DNA of 62,023 nucleotides from Herpetosiphonaceae bacterium. Lineage in GTDB: Bacteria > Chloroflexota > Chloroflexia > Chloroflexales > Kallotenuaceae. A model generated the notes under the pieces. It saw only the letters and a list, made by a program, of their open reading frames with translations, ran no database searches and had not been told where the DNA came from. The translations under genes and the position numbers were made by a program. The stretch covers positions 1-62,023 of the forward strand of contig DASUTC010000025.1 of NCBI GenBank assembly GCA_036374795.1, written 5' to 3'. Shown piece by piece: positions 1-7,738 of this stretch; positions within the stretch are counted from its first letter, which is position 1, and each line of letters begins with the position of its first letter.

Positions 1-363
1 CTGCTGCTCAGGCGATGAGCGGCGAAACCAGTACAGCAGGATCAGATACGCGATGCTGATCAGCGCGAGGCTTCCGAACATCCAAAAAGGATCGGCAGCC
101 GCCTCCTGCGAGCGACGCGACGCCATCACCCGTTCTTCTGAAAAAAGCGTCTGATAAAACCAGCGCCAGTACCCGCCAAGCGGATCGAGCACCTGGCCGG
201 GTGCCCAGGATCGGCTCCGCAGATGCATCACCACAAAAAAGCTACAGTACGCCAGCACATGAAGCACGGCCAGCCCCGCCAAGATCCAATCGCGCTCGAT
301 GAACGCCAGGCGTATGACTCGCCGAGGAAAAGCCCTGGCGCTGATTCCTTCTCCCAAAGACAC
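1..363 (-). CDS. Partial membrane protein, N-terminal 121 residues
   Basis: The reading frame is open from a GTG at 363 to the window edge, so the C-terminus is missing. A strong Shine-Dalgarno AGGAGG (370-375) lies 6 nt upstream of the GTG, which fixes the start. Two hydrophobic segments are visible at about residues 26-47 and 94-115, separated by a polar loop rich in Arg, Gln and Trp. This pattern suggests an integral membrane protein, with the loop probably outside. No family signature is recognisable in this fragment. It is transcribed divergently from mreB, with its own extended -10 promoter at 394-402. The function is unknown. Confidence 0.7.
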   Translation of the reverse strand, partial: MSLGEGISARAFPRRVIRLAFIERDWILAGLAVLHVLAYCSFFVVMHLRSRSWAPGQVLDPLGGYWRWFYQTLFSEERVMASRRSQEAAADPFWMFGSLALISIAYLILLYWFRRSSPEQQ

Positions 364-393
364 GTCTAGCCTCCTGTCGAGAGTCGAGCGAGC

Positions 394-402
394 ATTATAC
401 CA
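394..402 (-). promoter_or_regulatory. Extended -10 promoter of the partial membrane gene
   Basis: On the minus strand the sequence reads TGG followed by a perfect TATAAT. No convincing -35 is seen at 17 nt. The start GTG at 363 would have a leader of about 24 nt containing the AGGAGG. Confidence 0.6.
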
Positions 403-432
403 TCGGGCTATCAGCCGGTTGTGGTGGAGCCA

Positions 433-441
433 TGTTATAAT
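433..441 (+). promoter_or_regulatory. Extended -10 promoter of mreB operon
   Basis: The plus strand reads TGT followed by a perfect TATAAT (436-441), an extended -10 without an obvious -35. It lies about 30 bp from the divergent promoter at 394-402, so the two promoters are nearly back to back. The mreB leader would be about 78 nt. Confidence 0.6.
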
Positions 442-526
442 GGCGCGAAACATTCAAAATCTATGTGCGTCAGCAACTTTCTTGCCAATGTTCGCACACA
501 CGTGACGTGGGGTCGAAAGTTCAACA

Positions 527-1603
527 ATGGCAAATCCTCTTTCGGGATTGATCGGTGCGTTCAGTCGCGACCTGGGAATAGATCTTGGGACGGCTAATAC
601 GCTGGTTTACGCGCGCGGCAAAGGGATCATCATCTCGGAGCCGTCCGTGGTGGCGATGGATAGCCGCACGAAAAAGCCCCTGACGGTCGGCGCGGAGGCC
701 AAGGCGATGGTCGGGAAAACGCCCAGCAGCATCGTCGCGGTCCGTCCGCTCAAAGACGGCGTGATCGCCGATTTCAACGTCGTCGAAAAGATGTTGGAGT
801 ACTTCATCAAGAAGGCCGGCTCGCCGCGCCCGCGCGTGGTCGTGGGCGTGCCTTCGGGCGTCACCGAGGTCGAGAAGCGCGCGGCCAAAGATGCCGCCGA
901 AAACGCGGGCGCGCGTCAGGCGTTTGTCGTCGAAGAGCCGATGGCGGCGGCGATCGGCGCGGGGCTGCCCGTGGAAGAGCCGATCGGCTCGATGATCGTC
1001 GATATTGGCGGCGGCACCACCGAGGTCGCGGTAATCTCGCTCGGCGGCATCGTCGTCAATCACTCGCTGCGCATCGCGGGCGACGAGATCGACGAGGCGG
1101 TGATCCAGTTTGCCCGCCGCGAGTACAACCTGCTGATCGGCGAGCGCATGGCCGAGAAAGCCAAGATCGCGGCAGGCTCGGCGTATCCGCTCGACGAAGA
1201 GATTACCGTCATGCTGCGTGGCCGCGATCTGCTGACGGGGCTGCCCAAGGCGGTCGAGATTTCGAGCGTCGAGCTGCGCGATGGCATCTCCGGCCCGGTT
1301 TCGTCGATCGTGGAAGAGGTACGCACCGCGCTGGAAGAAACACCGCCGGAGCTGGTAGCGGACATCATGGAGCACGGCATTATGCTGGCCGGCGGCGGCG
1401 CGCTGCTGCACGGCCTGGCCCAGCGCATCGCGGCGGAAACCCGCATGCCGGTGCATATCGCCGACGATCCGCTAAGCTGCGTGGCGCGCGGCGCTGGCCG
1501 GATGGTAGAAGAGTTTGCCAATCCGAAGTATCATCGGATCTTGGAGCGCAGCCAGAACAGCGGACGCCCGCGCATGCTCGAAGGCCGCTTTGGGCGACGC
1601 TAA
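527..1603 (+). CDS. mreB: Rod-shape-determining actin-like protein MreB
   Basis: This is a 358-residue bacterial actin homologue, close to the usual 330-350. It forms membrane-bound filaments that guide lateral cell-wall synthesis. The actin-fold nucleotide motifs are present: phosphate loop 1 DLGTAN (residues 19-24), the loop 2 region around DIGGGTTEV (about 160), and the adenosine motif AGGGALLHG near residue 288. The start ATG follows a poor ribosome-binding sequence; the next in-frame ATG would remove conserved residues. It is the first gene of the mreBCD-pbp2 cluster. Confidence 0.96.
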   Translation: MANPLSGLIGAFSRDLGIDLGTANTLVYARGKGIIISEPSVVAMDSRTKKPLTVGAEAKAMVGKTPSSIVAVRPLKDGVIADFNVVEKMLEYFIKKAGSPRPRVVVGVPSGVTEVEKRAAKDAAENAGARQAFVVEEPMAAAIGAGLPVEEPIGSMIVDIGGGTTEVAVISLGGIVVNHSLRIAGDEIDEAVIQFARREYNLLIGERMAEKAKIAAGSAYPLDEEITVMLRGRDLLTGLPKAVEISSVELRDGISGPVSSIVEEVRTALEETPPELVADIMEHGIMLAGGGALLHGLAQRIAAETRMPVHIADDPLSCVARGAGRMVEEFANPKYHRILERSQNSGRPRMLEGRFGRR

Positions 1604-1675
1604 ACCGGAGCTACAGCAGCCAGCAGGCGAGGGAGTCTGATCCACCTTCGCTGCTTTGGTATGGGATGATCGATC

Positions 1676-2566
1676 ATGCGAACTACCTTCGACGCACCAA
1701 ACGAACGCCGTTCGATCAACCTGAGCCGTCGTCGGGTCACGCTGTTGCTGCTGCTGACCGCGATCGCGCTTGGGCTGATCTTGCTGGACGAAGGCGGCCA
1801 GCTCGATCCGGTCAAAGGCCGTGCGCAGGCGATCCTACAGCCGATCGAGCAAACGCTGACCCAGACGCGCATCGCTGTCGGCGAGACGATCGGCAGCGTG
1901 ACGGGCATGGGCACCATGCAGCGGCAGATCGACGCGCTCGAGCGCGAGGTGAGCGCGCTGCGCGAAGAGAATATTCGCCTCAAGACCTACCAGAATAAGA
2001 TCGGGCTGCTGGAACAGGAGCTTCAGATCCGCCAGACCTACAACTGGCAGACGTTGAGCGCAACGGTCGTGCGGGGCAGCACCGACAACGGTCGGCGGAT
2101 CGTACGCATCAGCCGTGGCCGGGTCGATGGCATCGCGCCGGGCATGGGCGTCGTCAGCAAAGAGGGCGGCAGCCCGGCGGCGCTGATCGGCGTGGTCGAC
2201 AGAGTATATGCGCAGACCGCAGACGTGCTGCTGATCACCGACTACGGCTCGACGATCAGCGCGCGCACGGCGGGAACCGAAACGCCCGCCGAGGGCTTGA
2301 TCGCGGGCCAGTGGCAGCTCGGCAGCCGGATCAAGCTGACGGATGTCAGCCGCGACGTGCCGCTTGAGATCGGGCAGTATATCGTCACGGCGGGCTTGAG
2401 CAAAGCCCTGGCTACCGACACGCCGATCGCGCAGGTGCCGCCCGACGTGCCGATCGGCACGATCATCAGCGTGTCACAGACCGGCCACAGCCAGACCGCC
2501 GAGGTCCAGCCATTCGTCGACCCGGATCGAGTACGGAACATATGGGTGATTACCGGCCAAAAATAG
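1676..2566 (+). CDS. mreC: Rod-shape-determining protein MreC
   Basis: This 296-residue bitopic membrane protein links the MreB filament to the periplasmic wall-synthesis enzymes. It has a basic N-terminus, one transmembrane helix (about residues 20-38), a coiled coil (about 78-115, rich in Glu, Arg and Leu heptads), then the beta-rich periplasmic domain typical of MreC. Length and architecture match the family. It follows mreB by 72 nt and its 3' end overlaps mreD by 25 nt, which suggests translational coupling. Confidence 0.93.
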   Translation: MRTTFDAPNERRSINLSRRRVTLLLLLTAIALGLILLDEGGQLDPVKGRAQAILQPIEQTLTQTRIAVGETIGSVTGMGTMQRQIDALEREVSALREENIRLKTYQNKIGLLEQELQIRQTYNWQTLSATVVRGSTDNGRRIVRISRGRVDGIAPGMGVVSKEGGSPAALIGVVDRVYAQTADVLLITDYGSTISARTAGTETPAEGLIAGQWQLGSRIKLTDVSRDVPLEIGQYIVTAGLSKALATDTPIAQVPPDVPIGTIISVSQTGHSQTAEVQPFVDPDRVRNIWVITGQK

Positions 2567-3069
2567 AACAGCGCATCCTGCGCCAGATCTTGCGCGCGCT
2601 GATGCTGCTGTGTGTGGCCTTGCTCCAGACCGCGCTCGCGCCGACGTTCTGGCGCTTTCGCGCCGACTGGGTGCTGATCGCCGTGATCGGGTGGACCCTC
2701 CTGCGGGGCCTGATTCCGGGCGTGCGCTGGGCGATCTACGGCGGCCTGTCGCTCGATCTGCTGGGCACGCTGCCGATCGGCAGCCATCTGCTGGCGCTGC
2801 TCTTCTGCGTCGTCGTCGTCGCGGTAGTCGTCGAGCCGCTGGACCGCGAGCAGCCGCTGCTGCTGATCGGGGCGATGCTGGGAGCGTCGCTGCTCTACGG
2901 CTTCACGCTGGCGCTGCTGCTGCCGCTGACCAACTTCAACGTGCCCTGGCAGCACTATCCCCTGGTCGAGATCGTGCCGACCGCGATCGTCAACACGATC
3001 GTCGCGATCCCAACGTTTGCCCTGCTGCGGCGCTTACACCGTCGCGGGCAGCCAACCATTGAAGCGTAA
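2542..3069 (+). CDS. mreD: Rod-shape-determining membrane protein MreD
   Basis: This 175-residue, very hydrophobic protein has about five predicted membrane helices, as usual for MreD. MreD is an integral membrane partner of MreC and PBP2 in the elongasome. Sequence conservation in MreD is low, so the assignment rests on size, topology and its position between mreC and the PBP2 gene. The start ATG lies inside the mreC coding end (25-nt overlap). The stop is 5 nt before the next start. Confidence 0.88.
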   Translation: MGDYRPKIEQRILRQILRALMLLCVALLQTALAPTFWRFRADWVLIAVIGWTLLRGLIPGVRWAIYGGLSLDLLGTLPIGSHLLALLFCVVVVAVVVEPLDREQPLLLIGAMLGASLLYGFTLALLLPLTNFNVPWQHYPLVEIVPTAIVNTIVAIPTFALLRRLHRRGQPTIEA

Positions 3070-3074
3070 CCTGT

Positions 3075-5465
3075 ATGCGTCGTCTTGTCGTCTTTCGGAT
3101 CTTCGTGCTGCTCACCTTCGTCGCACTGGTCAGCCAGCTCTGGGTGCTGCAATTTCAGGAGGGCGCGTCGCTCGCGATCAACGCGCGGGGCAATACCGAG
3201 CGTCCGGTCTATGAGCGTCCGCTGCGCGGCGAGATCTTTGCCCGCGACAGCAAAACGATCTTGGCGGAGAGCCTGCCGAGCTACACGATCGGCATCCTGC
3301 CCAGCCAGTTGCCGGGCAAGCCCGGCGGCCCTGAGCGGCAGGCCATGTTCGCCTGGCTCGACGATCTGCTGAAGTTCCAGAGCACGCTGGTGGTCACGCC
3401 CAGCGAGCAGCTCACGTACGAGCCGCGCATGAAGCAGGACATGGAGCTGATCACGGGTCCGTTCGAGACGCCGACGCCGTCTGTCACCGAGGCGTTTACT
3501 ATCACCGTGCCGATCTCGCGCTCGGTCGAGGCCTTTCAGCTGACGCGCACCTACTCGACCACGCTCCTGTTTCACTCGCCGATCGAGCATATTCTGGCCC
3601 ACGCGGGCCTGCCCGCCTACGAGACGGTACCGCTGACCACGACGCGGGATCTGGCGATCGGGCGGATCATCGAGGAGAACAAATCGATCGCGCCTGGCCT
3701 GCCGGGCGTGCAGGTCGAGCCGAACTATCAGCGCTCCTATCCCAAGAGCGTCGAGGTGATGTCGCTCTCGCATCTGCTGGGCTACGTCGGGCCGATCGAC
3801 CAGTGCGGCATTATCAGGCACAATCCTGAGCGCTTCTGGAGCCCGATCTATATCACCGGGCAGATCACGTCGACGCTTGAAGAAAAGCGGGCCGCCCTGA
3901 TCGAGGCGTGCGGCCTCGACCCGTTCGAGCTGGCGCGCAAAGACGAGCGGGCCGGTATTCAATACCTGCTGACCGACCGGATCGGCAAGGACGGGCTGGA
4001 ATATACCTACGAGGCAGATATGCGCGGCCAGCTCGGCGAAAAGAAGATCGAGGTCGACGCGCAGGAGCGGCTGGTTTCAGAGCCGGTCGAGGTGCGTCCG
4101 ACGAGGCTGGGCAACAACCTGGTGCTGACGATCGACTACGAGCTGCAAAAGCAGACCGAGCAGATCTTGCGCAAATGGATCGCCGAGGCCGAGCGCCGCC
4201 GCCAGACCTCGCCGCCGCCCTCAAAGCCGGGACAGCCCGACAAGCGGCAATACTTCCCGATCGAGGCCGGCGTGGCAATCGCGCTTGAGGTGAAGACGGG
4301 CCGCATTCTGTCGATGGTGAGCTGGCCGGCCTTCGACAACAACATCTTCAACCGCCGCCGCAGCCAGCAAGAGGTCGATACGATCTTCAGCCCGCCCTAC
4401 CCGAAGCAGGCCCCGGCGATCAACCAGGCGATTCAGGGCTTGTTCCCGCCCGGCTCGACCTGGAAGCAGATCTCGGCGGCGGCTGCGCTCGAAGGCGGCG
4501 TGATCCGGCCCGATACCAAGCTGCGCGATCCGGGCTATCTCGACGTGAAAAACACCTACTTCGAGCACGACCGGAAGTACGATCAGCGGTTTCCGAACTC
4601 GATCCGGCGCGACAACGGCTGGATCGATGTGCGCCAGGCGCTTCAAGTTTCGTCCAACGTCTTTTTCCAGTCGGTGATCGGCGGGACGGAGTACGTGCGC
4701 AACCTGGCCGACGGCGAGAAGATCCCCGGTCTGGACGAGACGGGCGAGAAGCTGGCCGATATGGCGTTTGCGTTCGGCTTCGGCAGGCCAACCAACATCC
4801 CGCTGCCGGGCGAGTACAGCGGCGTCGTGCCGTCGAAGTCGTGGAAGAAAAAGCAGCTGGGCGCGTTCGGCCAGGAGGCCTGGACGATCGGCGATACCTA
4901 CAACACGACGATCGGGCAGGGCAACTTGCAGGTGACGCCGCTCCAGCTCGCGATTGCGTCGGCGGCGGTCGCGAACGGCGGCACGCTCTACCAGCCCCAG
5001 GTCGTCGAGAAAGTGATCGATCCGAACGGCGAGCTTGTGCGCGAGATCCCGCCCGTAGTCAACGGTAAGCTGCCCGTCTCAGATGAGCATCTGCGGGTGA
5101 TCCGCGAGGGCATGCGGCTGGCGATCACCGATGGCCTCGACGTGTGCGCGCGTAAGGATGTTTCGGGCCTGGACATCGCGGGCAAGACCGGCACCGCAGA
5201 GTATCTTGAGCGGCTTGATCCGGACAAAGGCCCGACCGAGGACAACATTCGCAAGCGCTCGCACGCCTGGTTCGCCGGGTTCGCGCCCTACGACGATCCG
5301 CAGATCGAAGTGGTGGTGCTGGTCGAGGGCGCGGGCGATATGAACGACGGCTCTGCGACGATCGCGGTCCCGGCTGTCACCGAGATCATGCAATCCTACT
5401 TCAAGGTAACGCCGCCGATCGATCCGGCCAAGCCGATCCCGCCGTACAATCTGCCGTGTCACTAG
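3075..5465 (+). CDS. mrdA: Penicillin-binding protein 2 (elongasome transpeptidase)
   Basis: This class B penicillin-binding protein cross-links peptidoglycan during elongation, working with RodA and MreBCD. It has an N-terminal membrane anchor (about residues 7-25), a dimerisation/pedestal region, and a C-terminal transpeptidase domain with the three active-site motifs: S461-TWK (SxxK), S526-SN (SxN) and K704-TG. At 796 residues it is clearly longer than typical PBP2 (about 600-650). The extra length lies mainly in the pedestal (about 80-300) and in a Pro-rich insertion near 375-395. It starts 5 nt after mreD and a strong hairpin follows its stop. RodA is not in the window. Confidence 0.93.
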   Translation: MRRLVVFRIFVLLTFVALVSQLWVLQFQEGASLAINARGNTERPVYERPLRGEIFARDSKTILAESLPSYTIGILPSQLPGKPGGPERQAMFAWLDDLLKFQSTLVVTPSEQLTYEPRMKQDMELITGPFETPTPSVTEAFTITVPISRSVEAFQLTRTYSTTLLFHSPIEHILAHAGLPAYETVPLTTTRDLAIGRIIEENKSIAPGLPGVQVEPNYQRSYPKSVEVMSLSHLLGYVGPIDQCGIIRHNPERFWSPIYITGQITSTLEEKRAALIEACGLDPFELARKDERAGIQYLLTDRIGKDGLEYTYEADMRGQLGEKKIEVDAQERLVSEPVEVRPTRLGNNLVLTIDYELQKQTEQILRKWIAEAERRRQTSPPPSKPGQPDKRQYFPIEAGVAIALEVKTGRILSMVSWPAFDNNIFNRRRSQQEVDTIFSPPYPKQAPAINQAIQGLFPPGSTWKQISAAAALEGGVIRPDTKLRDPGYLDVKNTYFEHDRKYDQRFPNSIRRDNGWIDVRQALQVSSNVFFQSVIGGTEYVRNLADGEKIPGLDETGEKLADMAFAFGFGRPTNIPLPGEYSGVVPSKSWKKKQLGAFGQEAWTIGDTYNTTIGQGNLQVTPLQLAIASAAVANGGTLYQPQVVEKVIDPNGELVREIPPVVNGKLPVSDEHLRVIREGMRLAITDGLDVCARKDVSGLDIAGKTGTAEYLERLDPDKGPTEDNIRKRSHAWFAGFAPYDDPQIEVVVLVEGAGDMNDGSATIAVPAVTEIMQSYFKVTPPIDPAKPIPPYNLPCH

Positions 5466-5498
5466 CAGCGAAAGAACCAAGAACCGGGTGCCCATGCA

Positions 5499-5544
5499 GG
5501 TGCCCATGCGGGTGCCCTCTGGGCATGGGCACCCGCATGGCACC
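5499..5544 (+). terminator. Strong hairpin ending the mre operon
   Basis: A stem of about 18 bp with one bulged C pairs 5499-5517 with 5527-5544 (core GGTGCCC/GGGCACC). The motif GGTGCCCATGC is also repeated just upstream. No T-run follows, so this is either a T-less terminator or an mRNA-end hairpin. The rest of the 318-nt gap to minC (5545-5753) shows no supportable gene. A GAACCAA-type repeat lies at about 5472-5484. Confidence 0.5.
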
Positions 5545-5766
5545 CGGCGTGGTGAGGGCCTGAACGCGAAACTCAGGACTTGGAACAAAAGGGCGGGAGA
5601 AAGCCCACGAAAAATCCCTCTCGCATCAAACCGCCGGGCCGAAGATGATCCTCACGTTGCGCGGGATTGGCGCAACCGATACTCCTAATCCGAACCAGGA
5701 AGATGGTTCGAGCACAACTGTCATCTTGCCGACATCGCTCCCCTACAACATAGTTGACATCTCGAT

Positions 5767-5772
5767 TATAAT
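5767..5772 (+). promoter_or_regulatory. -10 box directly upstream of minC
   Basis: A perfect TATAAT ends 11 nt before the minC ATG, so transcription would start about 4-6 nt from the start codon. A TTGACA at 5754-5759 is only 7 nt from it and cannot serve as its -35. No Shine-Dalgarno precedes the ATG, which points to a nearly leaderless mRNA. Confidence 0.5.
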
Positions 5773-5783
5773 CCGGCACAACT

Positions 5784-6458
5784 ATGAGTACACCGATCGC
5801 GATCAAAGGAAACAAAGACGGCCTCCGGCTGATGCTGGCCGAGGATACAGGCTGGGACGAGCTACTGGCCGCAGTGCGCAGCCAACTGGAGCGCGGCACC
5901 GATTTTTTCCACGGCGCGGAGCTGACGATCGACATCGGCGACCGGCCATTGCAGGAAGAGCAGCTCGCTGAGCTGCTGAGCCTGATGCGCGAGCACGGGC
6001 TTCAGCCCTCGGCGCTGGCAACCAGCTCGCGCGAAGGGCGCAGCGCGGGGCGAGGCGTGGGCCTGATGACACGACCGGCCAACCGGCAGCCGTCGGTGGT
6101 GCCGCGCGAGAAAGAGCCGGAGAGCGCGCTGCTTGTGATGCGCACGCTCCGCTCCGGCCAGGTGCTGCGCCATCCGAGCCACATTACGATCATCGGCGAT
6201 GTCAACCCAGGCGCGGAGGTCGTTGCCGGTGGCAGCGTGCTGGTCTGGGGGCGGCTGCGGGGCACAGTCCATGCTGGCGCGCTCGGCGATCAAAGCGCTG
6301 TCGTCTGCGCGCTGGAGCTGATGCCGTCGCTGCTGCGGATCGCCGATCTGATGTCGCGACCGCCCGATCAGCGACCGAACGGCCCTGAGACGGCGCGTAT
6401 TCAGGACGAGCAGATCGTCGTCGAGCAGTGGGAAGGGATCAAACCTCGGCCCGCGTGA
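5784..6458 (+). CDS. minC: Septum-site-determining protein MinC
   Basis: This 224-residue FtsZ-assembly inhibitor is delivered to the membrane by MinD and blocks division away from mid-cell. The N-terminal domain (about residues 1-85) would bind FtsZ. A linker rich in Arg, Ser and Pro follows. The C-terminal part (about 115-190) has the repetitive Gly-rich beta-helix of MinC, with the motif IGDVNPGAEVVAGGSVLVWG and then LRGTVHAGALGD. It heads a minCDE cluster and appears to be transcribed from a promoter immediately at its start codon. Confidence 0.93.
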   Translation: MSTPIAIKGNKDGLRLMLAEDTGWDELLAAVRSQLERGTDFFHGAELTIDIGDRPLQEEQLAELLSLMREHGLQPSALATSSREGRSAGRGVGLMTRPANRQPSVVPREKEPESALLVMRTLRSGQVLRHPSHITIIGDVNPGAEVVAGGSVLVWGRLRGTVHAGALGDQSAVVCALELMPSLLRIADLMSRPPDQRPNGPETARIQDEQIVVEQWEGIKPRPA

Positions 6459-6629
6459 GCATCCAGGATCGAGCGTAGATTGAGACGGCCTGATGTGTCG
6501 TAGGGGTGCCGATGTGATTGTGTGGCAGCGCCGCCGCGCAACCGGCAGCGCCCGATGGTTCAGGCGGCGTTTGGTCGGCAGACGATGAAACGCCGACGAG
6601 CGACACTGGTCTAGTGAAGGAGCGTACCG

Positions 6630-7442
6630 ATGGCGCGAGTAATCACCATTACGTCCGGTAAAGGTGGCGTAGGAAAAACAACTACCACTGCTAATCTAGG
6701 GACCGCACTGGCGACGCAGGGGCAGCGCGTGGTTGCCGTCGACGCCGATATTGGCCTACGCAACCTGGATGTCGTGATGGGATTGGAAAATCGCATCGTG
6801 TACGATCTGGTCGACGTAGTCGAGGGCCGCTGCCGTCTGCGCCAGGCGCTGATCAAAGACAAGCGCTTCCCCGAACTCTTCTTGCTCCCGGCAGCGCAGA
6901 CCCGCGATAAAGACGCGGTCAGTCCCGAAGATATGATCGAGCTGTGCAACCAGCTGCGGCGCGAGTTCGACTTCGTGCTGATCGACTCTCCGGCAGGCAT
7001 CGAGGGCGGGTTTCGCAACGCAATCGCCGGTGCCGACGAGGTGCTGATCGTCACGACGCCCGAAGTCTCGGCAGTGCGCGACGCCGACCGGATCGTCGGG
7101 CTGGTCGAGGCGTTCGAGAAGCATCATCCCCGGCTGATCCTGAATCGTATTCGGCCCCAGATGGTGGCGCGCGGCGAGATGATGAGCAAAGAGGATGTCG
7201 TTGAGATCCTGGCGATCGACCTGATCGGCGTGGTTCCCGATGACGAGACGATCGTTACGTCAACCAACAGGGGCGAGGTCGCGGTGATGCAGAAAGGATC
7301 GCTGGCCGGCAAAGCCTACATCGATATTGCGCGGCGGCTGCTGGGCGAAGACGTGCCGATGATTGTGCTAACCGAAGACCAAAGCTTGCTGGATAAATTT
7401 TTTGGCGCGCTCGGCCTGCGACCACGCCGGGCGGCCAGGTAA
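6630..7442 (+). CDS. minD: Septum-site-determining ATPase MinD
   Basis: This 270-residue ParA/MinD-type ATPase binds the membrane in its ATP form and recruits MinC. The deviant Walker A motif KGGVGKTT carries the signature Lys11 and the P-loop Lys16. The DADIGLRNLD switch region follows at about 38-47. The C-terminal helix LLDKFFGALGLR (about 253-264) is the amphipathic membrane-targeting sequence. A clear Shine-Dalgarno (GAAGGAG) precedes the ATG. It sits 171 nt after minC and 35 nt before minE. Confidence 0.96.
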   Translation: MARVITITSGKGGVGKTTTTANLGTALATQGQRVVAVDADIGLRNLDVVMGLENRIVYDLVDVVEGRCRLRQALIKDKRFPELFLLPAAQTRDKDAVSPEDMIELCNQLRREFDFVLIDSPAGIEGGFRNAIAGADEVLIVTTPEVSAVRDADRIVGLVEAFEKHHPRLILNRIRPQMVARGEMMSKEDVVEILAIDLIGVVPDDETIVTSTNRGEVAVMQKGSLAGKAYIDIARRLLGEDVPMIVLTEDQSLLDKFFGALGLRPRRAAR

Positions 7443-7477
7443 GCTCGGACGAGCGCCAGCGATCATAAGGAAATGAC

Positions 7478-7738
7478 ATGAGCTTTTTGGATACGTTACT
7501 TGGCCGTAAACGCGAGAGCAGCTCGGCGATTGCCAAAGAGCGCCTGCTGACGGTGCTGGTGCATGACCGCGTGAAGCTGACGCCGGAGATGCTGGAGGCG
7601 ATGCGCAAGGAGATCATCGAGGTCATCTCCAAGTACGTCGACATCGCCGATCCCGATGCGATCGATGTAAGCCTGATGCGCGGCGAGGAGAGCGATCACC
7701 TGAAAGCCGACATTCCCGTACGGCGGTCACGAACCTGA
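7478..7738 (+). CDS. minE: Cell-division topological specificity factor MinE
   Basis: This 86-residue protein stimulates MinD ATPase activity and drives pole-to-pole or ring dynamics of MinCD. The N-terminal amphipathic membrane segment (SFLDTLLGRK), the MinD-contact stretch around residues 17-31 (AKERLLTVLVHDR) and the C-terminal topological-specificity region ending near residue 75 are all visible. Its stop codon shares one base with the start of the downstream transporter gene (TGATG), indicating one operon. Confidence 0.94.
   Translation: MSFLDTLLGRKRESSSAIAKERLLTVLVHDRVKLTPEMLEAMRKEIIEVISKYVDIADPDAIDVSLMRGEESDHLKADIPVRRSRT

Noticed and set aside
299-505. Small plus-strand ORF before mreB
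   Set aside because: It crosses both divergent promoters and the better-supported minus-strand gene start, and has no ribosome-binding site.
2955-3962. Long minus-strand ORF opposite mreD/pbp2
   Set aside because: Antisense to the pbp2 pedestal; no domain-like sequence, Arg-rich composition typical of shadow frames.
5754-5772. TTGACA plus TATAAT as a standard promoter for minC
   Set aside because: The spacing is only 7 nt, so the two hexamers cannot be a -35/-10 pair; only the -10 was kept.
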